A stretch of 64,000 bases of DNA from Rubrobacter xylanophilus DSM 9941 (lineage in GTDB: Bacteria > Actinomycetota > Rubrobacteria > Rubrobacterales > Rubrobacteraceae). This document shows, piece after piece, positions 1 through 6,975 of this stretch. The translations under genes were made by a program, and so were the position numbers. The notes below the pieces were generated by a model that had not been told where the DNA came from, ran no database searches, and worked only from the letters and a program-made list of their open reading frames with translations. How positions within the stretch are numbered: the first letter of the stretch is position 1; the number at the start of each line of letters is the position of its first letter. The stretch lies in the NCBI RefSeq assembly GCF_000014185.1, contig NC_008148.1:2584001-2648000 (forward strand). Direction: 5' to 3'.

Positions 1-1
1 C

Positions 2-1120
2 AAAGCGCGCCCCGGCTCCCCGGAGGACGCCCGCCGGCTCTCGGAGAGGCTCTCCTTCGTGGCGGAAGAGCGCCACCGGACCGCGGCGTGGGCGCTGGCC
101 CTCTCTCTCCTGCCGTTCGGGGCCTTTCTTCTCGCGCTGCGGGGGAGGGAGGCCGCCGGGCCCTGCCTGCTCGCCCTCGCCGCGATGCCCGCGGCCACCC
201 TGCCGGCCGCCGCGCTTCCGCCGGCCTCACCCCTGCCCGTGGCCGCCCTCATCGCCGGGCTCTCGGCGGTGGTCGCCTGGGTTCTCTGGCGGCTCGCGGG
301 AGGGGGGCTCGCCGCAGCGGCCGCCGCCCTTCTGGCCAACGCCGGGGTCCTCGCCGCCGACGCCGCCGCGGGCGGGGAGCTCATGCGGTTCTCCATCCTC
401 GGCTACAACCCGGCCTATGGGGCCCGCTTCTACGGCATCGGCAACGAGTGCTCGGCGATCCTCGCCGGGAGCCTCGCCGCGGGGCTGGGGGCTCTCGCCG
501 CCCTCCGGCGGCCGCGTGCGGCCCCGCTCGCGCTCGCCGGGGGCGCGGCGGTGGCGGCGGTCGGGCTGCCCACCATGGGGGCCGACGTGGGGGGCTCGCT
601 CGCCCTGGGGCTCGGGCTCGGGGCCACCGCCGGCCTGGTACGCGGGGGAGGGGTGCGGGCGGCCGCCGGCTGGGCGACCGCCGGGGGAGCAGCCGCCGCG
701 GCGCTCTTCGCGGCGAGCCCCCTGCTCTTCCCCGGGGCGTCGCACGGCTCGCGGGCGGCCGCCGGGGAGGTGGGGCTGCGCGACATGGCCCTCCGCAAGC
801 TGGAGCTGGCGCTCGCCACCTTCGAGTCGTGGCCGCTCCTGCTCCTGCTCGCCGCCCTCTCCGCGGCGGTCTGGGCCGGGTGGCGCAGGGCGCGCGGCAC
901 GCCCCTCGCCGCCGGCCTCGCCGGGGCGGCGCTCACCGCCGCGCTCTACGCGGCCCTCAACGACTCGGGGCTCCTGGCCGGCCTGTACGCGCTCTTCTAC
1001 CCGGCCGTCGCCGCGCTCCTCGTGCTTGCGGGCGCGCTCAAGGTTCCCCGCCCGCGGCAAACTCCGCCAGCGCCCGGGCGTTGTTGTGCTCGGCGTCCTT
1101 CGCGCCGAAGAGGAGGGTGA
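2..1120 (+). CDS. Multi-pass membrane protein, C-terminal part (5' end outside window)
   Basis: The reading frame is open from the window edge to the TGA at 1118-1120, so the start lies upstream; the GTG at 59 is only the first internal start codon. The visible 372 residues hold about ten hydrophobic segments rich in Ala, Gly and Leu. A conserved-looking motif, GYNPAYGARFYGIGNE, encoded near 402-450, resembles a motif I recall in large bacterial membrane proteins with extracellular catalytic domains, but I cannot name the function. It converges on and overlaps the DUF488 gene by 83 bases, so its last 27 or so residues are basic and low-complexity and may not be conserved. Confidence 0.6.
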   Translation, partial: KARPGSPEDARRLSERLSFVAEERHRTAAWALALSLLPFGAFLLALRGREAAGPCLLALAAMPAATLPAAALPPASPLPVAALIAGLSAVVAWVLWRLAGGGLAAAAAALLANAGVLAADAAAGGELMRFSILGYNPAYGARFYGIGNECSAILAGSLAAGLGALAALRRPRAAPLALAGGAAVAAVGLPTMGADVGGSLALGLGLGATAGLVRGGGVRAAAGWATAGGAAAAALFAASPLLFPGASHGSRAAAGEVGLRDMALRKLELALATFESWPLLLLLAALSAAVWAGWRRARGTPLAAGLAGAALTAALYAALNDSGLLAGLYALFYPAVAALLVLAGALKVPRPRQTPPAPGRCCARRPSRRRGG

Positions 1121-1397
1121 CGTTCTCCCTCTCCGCGCGGCGCGCGAGCTCGCGCAGCCCCTCCAGCCCGCCGCTCTCCTCCAGCTCCCTGCGGTAGCGC
1201 TCCTTGAACTCCTCCCAGCGCTCCGGCCGGTGGCCGAACCACTTCCGGAGCTCGCCGCTCGGGGCCAGCTCCTTTCTCCACTCCGAGAGGCGGGCCCTCT
1301 CCCTGGAGAGCCCCCGGGGCCAGACGCGGTCCACCAGGACCCTGTACCCGTCGTCCTCCCCGGGCTCCTCGTAGACCCGCTTCACGCGCAGGGCCAT
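1038..1397 (-). CDS. DUF488 / YeaO family protein
   Basis: The 119-residue product has the family hallmark near its N-terminus, VKRVYEEPGEDDGYRVLVDRVWPRGLSRERA, seen here as two parts: a basic-hydrophobic start and the RVWPRG core. It continues with a W-hxP-S-x-LRKWFGH segment and a C-terminal TLLFGAKDAEHNNA stretch, all typical of the family, at the usual length of about 120 residues. The biochemical role of the family is unknown. The ATG start at 1397 is the only sensible one. It lies 10 bases downstream of the stop of the phosphosulfolactate synthase gene, so it may be the last gene of that operon. Confidence 0.85.
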   Translation of the reverse strand: MALRVKRVYEEPGEDDGYRVLVDRVWPRGLSRERARLSEWRKELAPSGELRKWFGHRPERWEEFKERYRRELEESGGLEGLRELARRAERENVTLLFGAKDAEHNNARALAEFAAGGEP

Positions 1398-1407
1398 GGA
1401 GCGGCGG

Positions 1408-2250
1408 CTAGCCCTTGTAGGTCAGGACGCGGCCCCAGGTGCTCTTCGTGCCCCAGATGCCGCGCCTGAGGCACTCGAGCTGCACGATCTGGGAGTGGTC
1501 CACGAAGAGGTTGACCTCAGGGCCGTAGTTCTTTACGTACCACTCGAAGACCTCCGGCTCGGCGGCCTCGAACATCACCTTCTCCAGGCCGAGCGCGTTG
1601 ATCACCTCGGCCGGCACGTCCGTGCGCCACTCCCGCACGCTCTCGGTGATGCCCTCGGACTCGATCATGACCATGTAGGCCCCCGCCTCGATGAACCGCC
1701 GGGCCTGCGAGATCATCCACCCCGGGTCGCGCGTGCCCTCGGTCTCCAGCTCCTCGGCGGCCGTGGTCCCGCCGGCCCCGAACTGGATGCCCACCTCCGG
1801 CTTGGCCTTGAGGCCCGCCCTCTGCACCCTCTCCACGAGCCTGAGCCAGTCGTCGGTGGGGATCGTGATGAAGCCCCCCGAGATCTCGATGATGTCGAAG
1901 CCGACGTCCTTGCAGGTCCGGATGTACCTGTCCACCGCCTCGGGCCCCTGGGTCAGGACGGTCTCCATGAACCCCCCGGTGGAGACCATCACGTCGTGCT
2001 CGTGGGCGAGGTCTATGATCTCCCTGAGCGCCTCCTCGGGCATGAGGGTGAAGGCCCCGCCCGCGAACTTCACCGAGTCCACGTACTCGCCCATGGTCTC
2101 GAAGACGTCGGCCAGGTGCCGCTTGCCCATCGCCGAGTAGTAGGGCCCGCGGATCTCCGTGACCCCGCGGGAGCGCGGCTTGCCCTCCCGCTCGTTCATC
2201 CTCAGAAAACCGAAGGCGGTCCTGCCGCCGGCAACGGTCTTCTCGCTCAC
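1408..2250 (-). CDS. comA: Phosphosulfolactate synthase (ComA family)
   Basis: The family condenses sulfite with phosphoenolpyruvate to give (2R)-phospho-3-sulfolactate, the first step of coenzyme M synthesis in methanogens; bacterial homologues also exist. The 280-residue product is a TIM-barrel protein with the expected segments VKFAGGAFTLMP, STGGFMETVLTQG, DIIEISGGFI, KPEVGIQFGAGG and VFEAAEP. Start chosen at the GTG at 2250, which has AGGAGG six bases upstream. It follows the MmgE/PrpD gene by 14 bases and is surely cotranscribed with it. Whether the product feeds sulfolactate or something coenzyme M-like is unknown; the neighbouring dehydratase-fold gene is a candidate next step. Confidence 0.85.
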   Translation of the reverse strand: MSEKTVAGGRTAFGFLRMNEREGKPRSRGVTEIRGPYYSAMGKRHLADVFETMGEYVDSVKFAGGAFTLMPEEALREIIDLAHEHDVMVSTGGFMETVLTQGPEAVDRYIRTCKDVGFDIIEISGGFITIPTDDWLRLVERVQRAGLKAKPEVGIQFGAGGTTAAEELETEGTRDPGWMISQARRFIEAGAYMVMIESEGITESVREWRTDVPAEVINALGLEKVMFEAAEPEVFEWYVKNYGPEVNLFVDHSQIVQLECLRRGIWGTKSTWGRVLTYKG

Positions 2251-2264
2251 CGCCGCACCTCCTC

Positions 2265-3638
2265 TCAGCCGGTCCGTACCTTCCGCAAAAGAGACGCAAG
2301 CTCGGAGACCTCGACCTCCTCCAGACGCTCTACGGCCCCGGAGATCTCCTCGCGCAGGCCCTTGTCTATGGAGGCGCACAGCCGCCCGAACTTCCCGAGC
2401 GCTCCCTCCCAGGAGAGGGGCCGGGTGAAGAAGCCCTCGTAGTCTTTCTTCTCGATCTCGAGCTTCTCGCCGTCCCCGGTGAACACGCGCAGCCGGCAGG
2501 GCATCTCCTCGGGGAAGCGGCGGCTGAGGTCGTCGGCGGGGCGCACCTCCACCCGCCGCAGAAGCCCCTGCACGTCCCCGGCCCTTATGCGCTCCGGCCG
2601 GTACTGCTCCGGGCCCACCTCCCCGTCCAGCAGCGCCACCGCCAGCATATAGGGGAGGCTGTGGTCGGCCTCCTCCTTGGTGCGCACCACGTGCTTGCTC
2701 CCCTCCTCGCCCCCGCCGATGATGTTGTAGGCGACGTCGAAGGTCTCGAGCTCCACCCGCTCCACCGCGCGGGGATCGAGGCCGTGCCTCTCCCTGAGCT
2801 CCAGGAGGCCCTCCAGCGCGGACTGGGAGTGGATCTCGGCGTTGTACTTCTTGACGATGGTGCGCCTCACCAGCTCCAGATCCTCCCTCTCCCAGTCGAT
2901 CTCGAAGCGCCCGGCTATGGCGTCCATGAAGCCCTTGTTCCCCTCGAAGACCTCGGGGGGCCCCGTGATCCCGCGCATCGCCAGAAACGCCGCGTGGGTG
3001 GCGGCGAAGGCGGTGTTGGGGTAGGCGAGCCCCTTCCAGTGGGAGAGCGCCCCGGTGCGGGTGACCCGCAGGGCGTTGTTGGCCGTGCCGCTGATGGCGA
3101 TGGCGTTGGCCGTCCGGCGCTCGTCGAGCCCGAGCGCCTTCGCCACCCCGGCCGCGGCGGCGTACGCCCCCTGGGTGGTGTGGTCGAAGCCCTTGTGGCG
3201 CACCGGCGCTACCTCCGAGAGCCGGCACTGCACCTGGTAGGCCACGGCGAGGGAGAGCAGCAGATCCCGGCCCCCACCCCCGGCGTACTCGGCCGCGGCG
3301 AGCACAGCGCCCAGGTTGTCCGAGGGGTGGCAGGTCTCGCCGGGGGCGAGGAAGGAGTCGTTGTAGTCCAGGTAGCGCACGAGCGCCCCGTTGTACAGGG
3401 CGGCCCGGTCCGGGGCCGTCCTCCCGCCCCCGATGAGGCTCGCGAGCGGGTTCCCGCCGAACTCCTCGAGCTGCTCCCGCACCATCCGCACCGGCTCCCC
3501 GCCGAGCGCGCCGATGGCGCACCCCAGGGCGTCCAGGACCCTGACCTTGAGCTGCCGCACCGCCTCGTCGGAGAGGTCCTCGTAGGAGGACCTCGCCACG
3601 AAGCGGGCGAGCCTTCCCACGTGCGTCTCTTTCTCCAT
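2265..3638 (-). CDS. MmgE/PrpD family protein
   Basis: 457 residues, full length for the family that contains 2-methylcitrate dehydratase, cis-aconitate decarboxylase and iminodisuccinate epimerase. Seen: N-terminal helical domain with LDALGCAIGALGG, the conserved ALYNGALVRYLDYNDSF and CHPSDNLGAVLAAAE region (asymmetric dehydratase active-site area), then KGLAYPNTAFAATHAAFLA, and the smaller C-terminal lid domain. ATG start at 3638. No other methylcitrate-cycle gene is nearby, so PrpD function is not supported. Its operon partner is a phosphosulfolactate synthase, which raises the idea of a dehydratase or hydratase acting on a sulfonated acid; that is inference. Confidence 0.85.
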   Translation of the reverse strand: MEKETHVGRLARFVARSSYEDLSDEAVRQLKVRVLDALGCAIGALGGEPVRMVREQLEEFGGNPLASLIGGGRTAPDRAALYNGALVRYLDYNDSFLAPGETCHPSDNLGAVLAAAEYAGGGGRDLLLSLAVAYQVQCRLSEVAPVRHKGFDHTTQGAYAAAAGVAKALGLDERRTANAIAISGTANNALRVTRTGALSHWKGLAYPNTAFAATHAAFLAMRGITGPPEVFEGNKGFMDAIAGRFEIDWEREDLELVRRTIVKKYNAEIHSQSALEGLLELRERHGLDPRAVERVELETFDVAYNIIGGGEEGSKHVVRTKEEADHSLPYMLAVALLDGEVGPEQYRPERIRAGDVQGLLRRVEVRPADDLSRRFPEEMPCRLRVFTGDGEKLEIEKKDYEGFFTRPLSWEGALGKFGRLCASIDKGLREEISGAVERLEEVEVSELASLLRKVRTG

Positions 3639-3667
3639 GCTCTTTCTTTACCCTCCGCGCCGCCGGT

Positions 3668-4146
3668 CTACGCGCCTTCCCGCCGGCCCGCGGCCTGGCG
3701 CGGCTGGTAGGTCCCGGGCACGGCGCGCATGCTGATCGCGAGCCGGTTCCAGCCGTTTATCGCGACGACAGCCATCGTGAGATCGACGAGCTCCTTCTCG
3801 CCGAAGTGCTCGCGCGCCTGCTCGTAGACCTCGTCGGAGACGTGCCCTCGGAGACCTTCGTGACCGCCTCGGTCCACGCGAGCGCCGCCCGCTCCCTCTC
3901 GGTGTAGAAGGGCGTCTCCCACCAGGCGTCTAAAGCGTAGAGGCGCTGCTCGCTCTCCCCGGCGGCCCTCGCGTCCTTGGTGTGCATGTCTATGCAGTAG
4001 GCGCAGCCGTTGATCTGGGAGGCCCTGAGCCGTACCAGCTCAAGCAGGCCCGGCTCGAGTCCGCTCTCGCGCACGTAGCGCTCGAGGTGCCGCATCGCCT
4101 CGGGTGCCCCCGGCGCTACCCTCGCGTAGTCTATCCTCGGCTCCAT
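3668..4146 (-). pseudogene. AhpD-like / carboxymuconolactone decarboxylase family gene with a frameshift
   Basis: The N-terminal two thirds, read from the ATG at 4146, is a normal AhpD-fold protein with the redox motif CAYC followed by H (GCAYCIDMHTKDARAAGE). Near 3841-3845 one base appears to be missing: the frame runs off into SPTRSTSRRA, while the other minus frame resumes with HVSDEVYEQAREHFGEKELVDLTMAVVAINGWNR, the expected C-terminal half. Restoring a single C after the GGC codon rejoins both parts into a protein of about 159 residues. Both halves look unspoiled, so the change is recent or a sequencing error. It sits 19 bases after the DsbA-like gene, in the same redox operon. Confidence 0.75.
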
Positions 4147-4165
4147 ACGCCGCCACCTCCTCTCA

Positions 4166-4864
4166 TCACTCTACCGCCGCGGCGGCCTCCTCGAGGAGCC
4201 GCCGGGTCTGCTCCAGGCAGTCCTCGCCGCAGCAGGGAAGGCGCCCCACGCCGACCACCCTCCGGCCGCGCAGCCGGGGGTAGGCTATGGGGGGCCGGAG
4301 CTTCCTCCCGTCGGGGAGCATCAGCGTGGGCGTCCCCTTCACCCCGTAGCGCTCCCGCCCCTCGCGCAGCTCCTCGAGCACCGCCCGCCGGGGCTCCTCC
4401 CCGGAGAAGTCGCGCTCGAAGCGGCGCGACTCGAGGCCCGCCTCCTCGGCTATCTCCAGCAGCACCTCTCTGCGGCCGATGTTGCGGCCCTCGGCGAAGA
4501 AGGCCCTCCTCACCCGCAGGTCGTACTCGAGGCCGGCTTCCTCCCCCTGCCGGAAGGCGCACCACGCGGCCTCGAAGGCCGGGAGCGTCGTGGAGGGCCA
4601 GTCGTCCCCCTCGTAGGGCGCGAACTCGGCGGCGGGCTCCTGGATGGCGGCGAGCCACCACTCCTGCTCCAGGATGTCCCGGGGGGCGGCCTCGCCCGAG
4701 GCCACCTCCAGCGGGAAGGCCCTTATCCTGAGCCTCAGGCGCCCCCGGTACTCCGGCATCAGCTTGTGCAGGCGCACGGCCGCGATGTAGCACCAGGGTC
4801 AGTAGTACTCGGCCCACTTCCACAGCTCGGCAGGCCGCCCCTCAGCGCCGGCCCTCTCCGCCAC
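4166..4864 (-). CDS. DsbA-family oxidoreductase, probable selenoprotein with in-frame TGA
   Basis: Read through one TGA this is a 232-residue FrnE-like DsbA-family protein. From the GTG at 4864 (GGAGG eight bases upstream) the frame gives an N-terminus ending KWAEYY, then TGA at 4799-4801 (codon 22), then PWCYIAAVRLHKL. DsbA relatives have CPWC here, so TGA stands at the first redox cysteine, giving U-P-W-C. The rest matches the family: a helical insert with DWPSTTLP and the cis-proline loop YGVKGTPTLMLPDG near residues 175-185. A hairpin that could serve as a bacterial SECIS starts four bases after the TGA. If TGA were a true stop, the remaining protein would lack its active site. Downstream is the AhpD-like gene. 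Confidence 0.8.
4771..4794 (-). promoter_or_regulatory. Candidate SECIS hairpin of the DsbA-like gene
   Basis: On the mRNA strand, GGTGC (4794-4790) pairs with GCGCC (4775-4771) with one G-U pair, and an inner AC/GT adds two pairs after a bulged T. The 9-base apical loop contains several G residues and lies about 13-21 bases after the TGA. This fits the general form of bacterial SECIS elements, which lie inside the coding region just after the UGA. Folding was done by eye. Confidence 0.5.
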
Positions 4865-4904
4865 AAAGACCACCTCCTTCTCTCGGGAAGGCCCGCGCGG
4901 GCCT

Positions 4905-6251
4905 CTACCTGGAGCCCTCCACGTTCTGCAGGAGGCTCTCCCCGGCCGCGCAGGTCTCGGGGGTGAACTGCTGCTGGAGGGTTATGCACCCGTAGATCAG
5001 GTAGCCCGGCTCGTTGTCCACCCTGCGCGCCGTCTCCCGCGTGTAGCCCATCGTCATCATCGTAAGCACCACTACAACAGCGCTCACCATCAACGCATAC
5101 TGGCTCCACCGGCTCGCCCGCCCCCACACAAACCCGCTCGCCGTAGCCCTCAGGTAGAGCGCCAAAACAAAGAAGCCAACCAGCGTAAGCCCTATGAGCC
5201 CTATGTACTTCCACGGGTACATGCTCCCAAGCGGTATCTGGGTGCCCTCCCCGCCCCCAAACACAAGCCCTATCTGCGGCACGATGCTGGCGTCGGCCGG
5301 GATCACGTTGAGCACCGAGAAGAGCGCCATGAGCGCAAAGGCCCCAACCGAGAGCTTCCTCAGGTTCTCCATCGGGCGCACCGCAAAGCGCAGCTTGTGC
5401 AGGAAGTACGCCACGCTGGCGACCCCCATGATCCCGAGCTCGACCATGAGGAGGATGAAGAGCCACGACTTGTCCCCGAGCATGATGGTGTTGAAGGCCT
5501 CGGGCGAGCTCTCCCTTATGGCCTTCAGGTACCCGTAGCCCACCACCGGCTGCAGCAGCAGAAAGCCAAAGCCCCACAGCAGCCCGAAGTGGCCCATCCA
5601 GTCGTAGTACTCGCGGTCCTCCTCGCCGGTGCTCCTGAGGTAGCGCCAGGCCGCCCACCCGGCGATCAGGAAGCCCACGTAGGAGAGGTTCCCCACGAAG
5701 CGGTGCATGTTCAGCGGGACGAAGGTGGGGTTCAGGTAGGTGCTGGCCACGTCGGTGACCGGGGCCTCCGAGGGGGTGAGCATGTAGGAGGCGATGACGT
5801 TGATCATGGTCATCTGGATGAGCCCTATGCCCCCCGCCACGAAGCCGAAGACCACGTGCAGGCTCTTGCGGTAGGCCAGCTTGTCCCACACGCTGTACCA
5901 GGCGTAGAGCACGATGATCACGCCCAGGAACAGAAACGCCTCGACCAAAAACACCCAGAAGAAGATGTTCTGCAGGTAACTGAAGAAGATCGGGAAGAGC
6001 GTCACCAGCGCCAGCACGAACGTGATCGCCAGCGCCGACCCCGTGGCGAAGAGGATCACGATGAGCCGCGCCAGGTTGCGGGCGAAGCGCTCGTAGCGGG
6101 GCTGCTTGGTGACCATGCCCAGGTACTCCGCCGTGGGGGCGATGAGCGAGGCCCCGAGGATGAGCGTGGCAATCAGGATGTGGGTCTGTACCAGGACGGC
6201 TATCGTTACGTTCTTGCCGATTACGGGTACGTCGAGATCTCCTATGGGCAT
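4905..6251 (-). CDS. Cytochrome bd ubiquinol oxidase subunit I-like membrane protein
   Basis: 448 residues with about nine or ten membrane segments. It resembles the CydA family in its N-terminal QTHILIATLILGASLIAP segment (candidate haem-ligand His) and a second His in FVPLNMHRFVGNLSYVGFLIAGW. It lacks an obvious GRQPW quinol-loop motif, so it is a divergent bd-like protein and electron donor and oxygen reduction are inferred. C-terminal residues include two cysteines (YGCITLQQQ, TPETCAAGE). ATG at 6251 chosen because GGGAGGTG precedes it; the upstream GTG overlaps that ribosome site. No subunit II gene is adjacent; it stands alone between the two TGA-containing redox genes, with its own -10 box at 6302-6307. 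Confidence 0.7.
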   Translation of the reverse strand: MPIGDLDVPVIGKNVTIAVLVQTHILIATLILGASLIAPTAEYLGMVTKQPRYERFARNLARLIVILFATGSALAITFVLALVTLFPIFFSYLQNIFFWVFLVEAFLFLGVIIVLYAWYSVWDKLAYRKSLHVVFGFVAGGIGLIQMTMINVIASYMLTPSEAPVTDVASTYLNPTFVPLNMHRFVGNLSYVGFLIAGWAAWRYLRSTGEEDREYYDWMGHFGLLWGFGFLLLQPVVGYGYLKAIRESSPEAFNTIMLGDKSWLFILLMVELGIMGVASVAYFLHKLRFAVRPMENLRKLSVGAFALMALFSVLNVIPADASIVPQIGLVFGGGEGTQIPLGSMYPWKYIGLIGLTLVGFFVLALYLRATASGFVWGRASRWSQYALMVSAVVVVLTMMTMGYTRETARRVDNEPGYLIYGCITLQQQFTPETCAAGESLLQNVEGSR

Positions 6252-6301
6252 CGCCGCCAGCACCTCCCGTGCGCAAGAAGCTCCACAACGCGCCCGCCCC
6301 T

Positions 6302-6307
6302 ATACTA
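6302..6307 (-). promoter_or_regulatory. -10 box for the cytochrome bd-like gene
   Basis: Minus-strand TAGTAT about 50 bases before the ATG at 6251, in the only AT-rich patch of this gap. No convincing -35 was found. Confidence 0.4.
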
Positions 6308-6389
6308 TCACTGGGGCTGTAAGCGTCTACGCGAAATTCGCTTTTTGAGAGCGCGTCAGCCGGAAGATGCCGGCGGGCAAAAGAAAGAG

Positions 6390-6480
6390 CGGAGAGGGAG
6401 GGATTCGAACCCTCGAGGCGGCTCTACACCGCCTACGCGATTTCCAGTCGCGCTCCTTAGGCCAGCTCGGACACCTCTCC
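6390..6480 (-). tRNA. tRNA-Ser(GGA)
   Basis: The minus strand gives GGAGAGG at the 5' end paired with CCTCTCC at the 3' end, discriminator G at 6390, no encoded CCA, a T arm with GGTTCGAATCC, and an anticodon loop CTGGAAA with anticodon GGA. The long variable arm (GGCGGTGTAGAGCCGCC region) is the class II mark of serine tRNA. Length about 91 bases. Confidence 0.95.
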
Positions 6481-6526
6481 GCGCGGGGCTTGAGTTTATC
6501 AGATGAGGGGAGATCCGGCCGGAGAC

Positions 6527-6850
6527 CTAGGGCTCTTCCCGCTCCAGCGGGAGGCCGGCCTCGACCCAGTCCTGCTTGCCGCCCTCGTAGTCGTAGACGT
6601 TCTCGTAGCCCATGGCCGCCAGCTCACGGGCGACCCGCGTGGAGGAGTGTCAGTTGAAGTTGGAGCAGTAGGCGACGATAAAGGCGTCCTTCTGGGGGGC
6701 GAGCTTCCGGACCTGCTCGGCGCTCTCGTAGCGGACGGCCCCGGGAAGGTGCCCCTGCCGGTAGGAGGCCTCCCCTAGCACCTCGAGAAGCAGCAGGTCT
6801 CCGCTCTCCATCCTGCTCTTGAGGGTCTCCCTGTCTATGGTCCTGACCAT
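6527..6850 (-). CDS. Rhodanese-like protein, probable selenoprotein with in-frame TGA
   Basis: From the ATG at 6850 (GGAGGTGGG just upstream) the frame gives a single rhodanese domain of 107 residues if the TGA at 6650-6652 is read through. Seen: TIDRETLKSRMESGDLLLLEVL, GHLPGAVRY, then the active-site loop AYCSNFN followed by TGA (codon 67), HSSTRVARELAAMGY and a YEGGKQDWVEAGLPLE ending, closed by TAG. Related proteins have cysteine at this place (YCSNFNC pattern), so TGA replaces the second loop cysteine while Cys62, the presumed persulfide carrier, is kept. Rhodaneses carry sulfane sulfur; a Sec next to it suggests redox or selenium handling. Promoter TATACT lies at 6888-6893. Confidence 0.8.
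6625..6641 (-). promoter_or_regulatory. Candidate SECIS hairpin of the rhodanese gene
   Basis: Eight bases after the TGA the mRNA reads CACG, a bulged C, GG, loop GTCG, CC, CGTG: six base pairs with a G at the first loop position, about 16-19 bases from the TGA. Position and loop fit bacterial SECIS elements. Assigned by eye. Confidence 0.45.
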
Positions 6851-6887
6851 CTCCCACCTCCAAAACGGGTTTTTGCATCTTCTGTAG

Positions 6888-6893
6888 AGTATA
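6888..6893 (-). promoter_or_regulatory. -10 box (TATACT) for the rhodanese gene
   Basis: Perfect-looking minus-strand TATACT about 37 bases before the ATG. The leader between contains the symmetric AAAAC-GG-GTTTT (6862-6873), a possible small operator. Confidence 0.5.
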
Positions 6894-6958
6894 CCGGCTG
6901 GTCGGGAGGGGCCCGTAGGCCACATCACGGGCGAAGCCTCCCCCGCCCCTCTCTCTGC

Positions 6959-6964
6959 TATGCT
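6959..6964 (+). promoter_or_regulatory. -10 box (TATGCT) close to the GalT-like start
   Basis: TATGCT ends 11 bases before the ATG at 6976, leaving a leader of only about five bases and no Shine-Dalgarno; a near-leaderless promoter. Confidence 0.45.
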
Positions 6965-6975
6965 CTTCCGGCGCG

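Noticed and set aside
227-1060. Long antisense frames opposite GC-rich genes (here and throughout)
   Set aside because: They mirror the codon structure of real genes, give Arg/Gly/Pro-rich products without motifs, and lack ribosome sites.
1408-3522. A single minus-strand frame joining ComA to an extended upstream region
   Set aside because: The upstream part is low-complexity shadow sequence of the MmgE/PrpD gene; a GTG with AGGAGG at 2250 explains the true ComA start.
3668-4146. A third selenoprotein in the AhpD-like gene
   Set aside because: Its CAYC motif uses ordinary cysteine codons; the break is a frameshift, not an in-frame TGA.
6338-6358. GCGAAATTCGC followed by TTTTT as a terminator
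   Set aside because: The loop would be a single base, so the stable stem is only about three pairs; not a credible terminator.
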